The translations under genes were made by a program, and so were the position numbers. From CAZADH01 sp964483805 (GTDB lineage: Bacteria; Muiribacteriota; Ozemobacteria; Ozemobacterales; Ozemobacteraceae): a stretch of 52,629 bases of DNA. How positions within the stretch are numbered: position 1 is the first letter of the stretch; each line of letters begins with the position of its first letter. The stretch covers positions 1 to 52,629 of the forward strand of contig CAZADH010000011.1 in assembly GCA_964483805.1 (NCBI GenBank). Reading direction: 5' to 3'. The notes under the pieces were generated by a model that saw only the letters and a list, made by a program, of their open reading frames with translations, was not told where the DNA came from and searched no databases. Shown here one piece after another: positions 51,760-52,629 of this stretch.

Positions 51760-52577
51760 GACCGCAAAGGCGCGAACTTTCGAGCTGCGGCCAACCACCC
51801 GCATGTAGGGTTCTTAAGATGGTATGCAGGCAGTCGGTGACGGTTGTTCTGGTATCTGAAGGGAAACAATGACCTCGGGATCCAGGGTGGTTTAAGAGAA
51901 AGTTCGGCGTCAGAAGGTTGAAATGTCATGAGGGTAGGCGCCCCGCAAGGGGAGATGCGGCTCTTGCTGTCCGGAAGCCCTGTGGAGGTCGAAAACCTCG
52001 CGAGGGTTGGGGGAAACCCCAAGGCGGCAACGAGAGAAGACCCTGAAGACAGGAAGGTCAAGAGAGTTGTTCTGCCGTCCGCGGGTGAAACCGTTGGCGA
52101 AAACAGAACGCTCCAGATCGGGAATAACACTTCAAGGTCGGTCCAAGCCTGAGAGGGGAGCCAGTCTCGCAAGAGACCAGGAGCCCGGTGCGCGATGAAT
52201 CCTGACGGGTAAAGCCGTGGGGGTTATCCTGTCTCATGAGAACAGGTCGCGATATCGTGGATGGAAACCCTGAGAGGCAGACAACGACGTAGGAGTATGG
52301 GCCTGGAAACGGGTGCCGATCGATCTGGGGTCAGACTCTGAAGACACAACCCTCGGAGTGCTAGTGGGATGGAACAAGCCCACAAACCAAGGTGACGTAG
52401 GTTCGTTGTGAGGTTGCGAAAACCTGGGAACGGACAGCGCGAAGGCAGGAATCTTCGCAGTCGCGAATCTTTGGTGAAGGCGCTGTAAGGGAAGAAACCC
52501 AGGAAGGCGTTGGGACTCAAACCAATGAAGATGCGCGGTCAAACCCTCTAGCCGGCTGAAGCTCAAGAGAGGATATC
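51760..52577 (+). ncRNA. Long structured RNA, possibly a mobile ribozyme or nuclease-guide RNA
   Basis: About 0.8 kb without a supported protein, with many short hairpins and GNRA-type loops: CCCC-GCAA-GGGG (51941-51952), TTGGGG-GAAA-CCCCAA (around 52010), GTCTC-GCAA-GAGAC (52164-52177), GAGGT-CGAA-AACCTC, AGGTT-GCGA-AAACCT. GTGCG at 52188-52192 matches the 5' consensus of group II introns, and the run of stems resembles their domain I. No 16S, 23S or 5S signature is present although a rRNA-type promoter and boxA precede it. The right part leads into a start codon with GAGAGG before it. Boundaries and identity are not settled; an IsrB-associated (HEARO) RNA is the main alternative. Antisense reading frames over it look like by-products of structured RNA. 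Confidence 0.45.
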
Positions 52578-52629
52578 ATGGTTCCGCAAGGTCCTGTGGT
52601 TCCTGTGGTGAGGGCCTCGAAGGTGGTAG
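52578..52629 (+). CDS. Start of an unidentified protein, cut by the window end
   Basis: ATG at 52578 with GAGAGG seven bases before it opens a frame of 17 codons before the window ends (MVPQGPVVPVVRASKVV). Too short to identify. In group II introns a reverse transcriptase/maturase begins at such a place, and in OMEGA elements an IsrB-type nickase does. Its reality depends on the missing sequence. Confidence 0.3.
   Translation, partial: MVPQGPVVPVVRASKVV

Noticed and set aside
51684..52172. 162-residue antisense frame over the structured RNA, and another at 52224-52566
   Set aside because: Composition (Leu/Pro/Ser-rich) and lack of ribosome sites are typical of antisense frames over structured RNA; the sense strand shows hairpins, promoter and boxA.
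51720..52629. 16S or 23S rRNA after the rrn-type promoter
   Set aside because: None of the conserved rRNA start or core words (for example AGAGTTTGATC or the GGTTAAG start of 23S) occurs in the window.

Overview
The window looks like a GC-rich (about 62% by eye) chromosomal segment of a Gram-negative-type (diderm, lipid A-making) bacterium around its replication origin. LpxK, an LptD-like outer-membrane assembly protein, lipid-linked sugar enzymes and lipoproteins point to an outer membrane. However, the origin layout (dnaA-recF-dciA-remB-gyrB-gyrA), the order tRNA-Ser / SRP RNA / dnaX and a large Alu-domain-containing SRP RNA resemble Firmicutes. I cannot name the phylum with confidence; a deep-branching or candidate lineage (for example a Riflebacteria-like group) would fit, but this is a guess.

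Layout. 0.2-5.8 kb: a TauE-like half transporter and a leftward envelope operon (YdcF-like protein, tandem glycosyltransferase, lpxK, small membrane protein, nitroreductase). 5.9-17.7 kb: rightward secreted and secretion-related genes (TlpA-like lipoprotein, BsuPI-domain protein, a GspE/PilB ATPase with an unusual repeat-rich C-terminal half, a MetX-like hydrolase, a ribbon-helix-helix protein with a histone-like tail, an M23 peptidase, a secreted possible propeller), interrupted by a leftward GNAT pair. 17.7-18.2 kb: a noncoding stretch with three DnaA boxes. 18.2-30.4 kb: a leftward replication block (dnaA, recF, dciA, remB, gyrB, gyrA, ftsB, five tRNA genes, SRP RNA, dnaX). 30.4-31.0 kb: the probable oriC and the dnaA/accB divergent promoter region, where gene direction flips. 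31.0-51.3 kb: an almost entirely rightward run (accB, a dihydrolipoamide dehydrogenase-like gene, a degenerate homoserine dehydrogenase-like gene, aspartokinase, lptD-like, rpiB, upp, dCMP deaminase, murA, HEAT protein, Tim44-like protein, PEBP lipoprotein, xerD/C, an outer-membrane protein). 51.4-52.6 kb: a tiny zinc-ribbon gene, then an rRNA-operon-like promoter and boxA followed by about 0.8 kb of structured RNA, and a start codon for a protein that runs off the window.

Most interesting signals: (1) the promoter-boxA-structured RNA element at the right edge, which is not rRNA and may be a group II intron or a nuclease-associated RNA; (2) a PilB/GspE ATPase fused to four ~77-residue repeats of the kind known from DUF4046-like proteins; (3) a homoserine dehydrogenase-like protein with ACT domain but without the cofactor fold or catalytic residues, directly before aspartokinase; (4) a short word, CAATAC, and a 9-mer, TGTAAATAC, that recur far more than base composition predicts; (5) a tRNA-Arg with anticodon GCG instead of the usual ACG.
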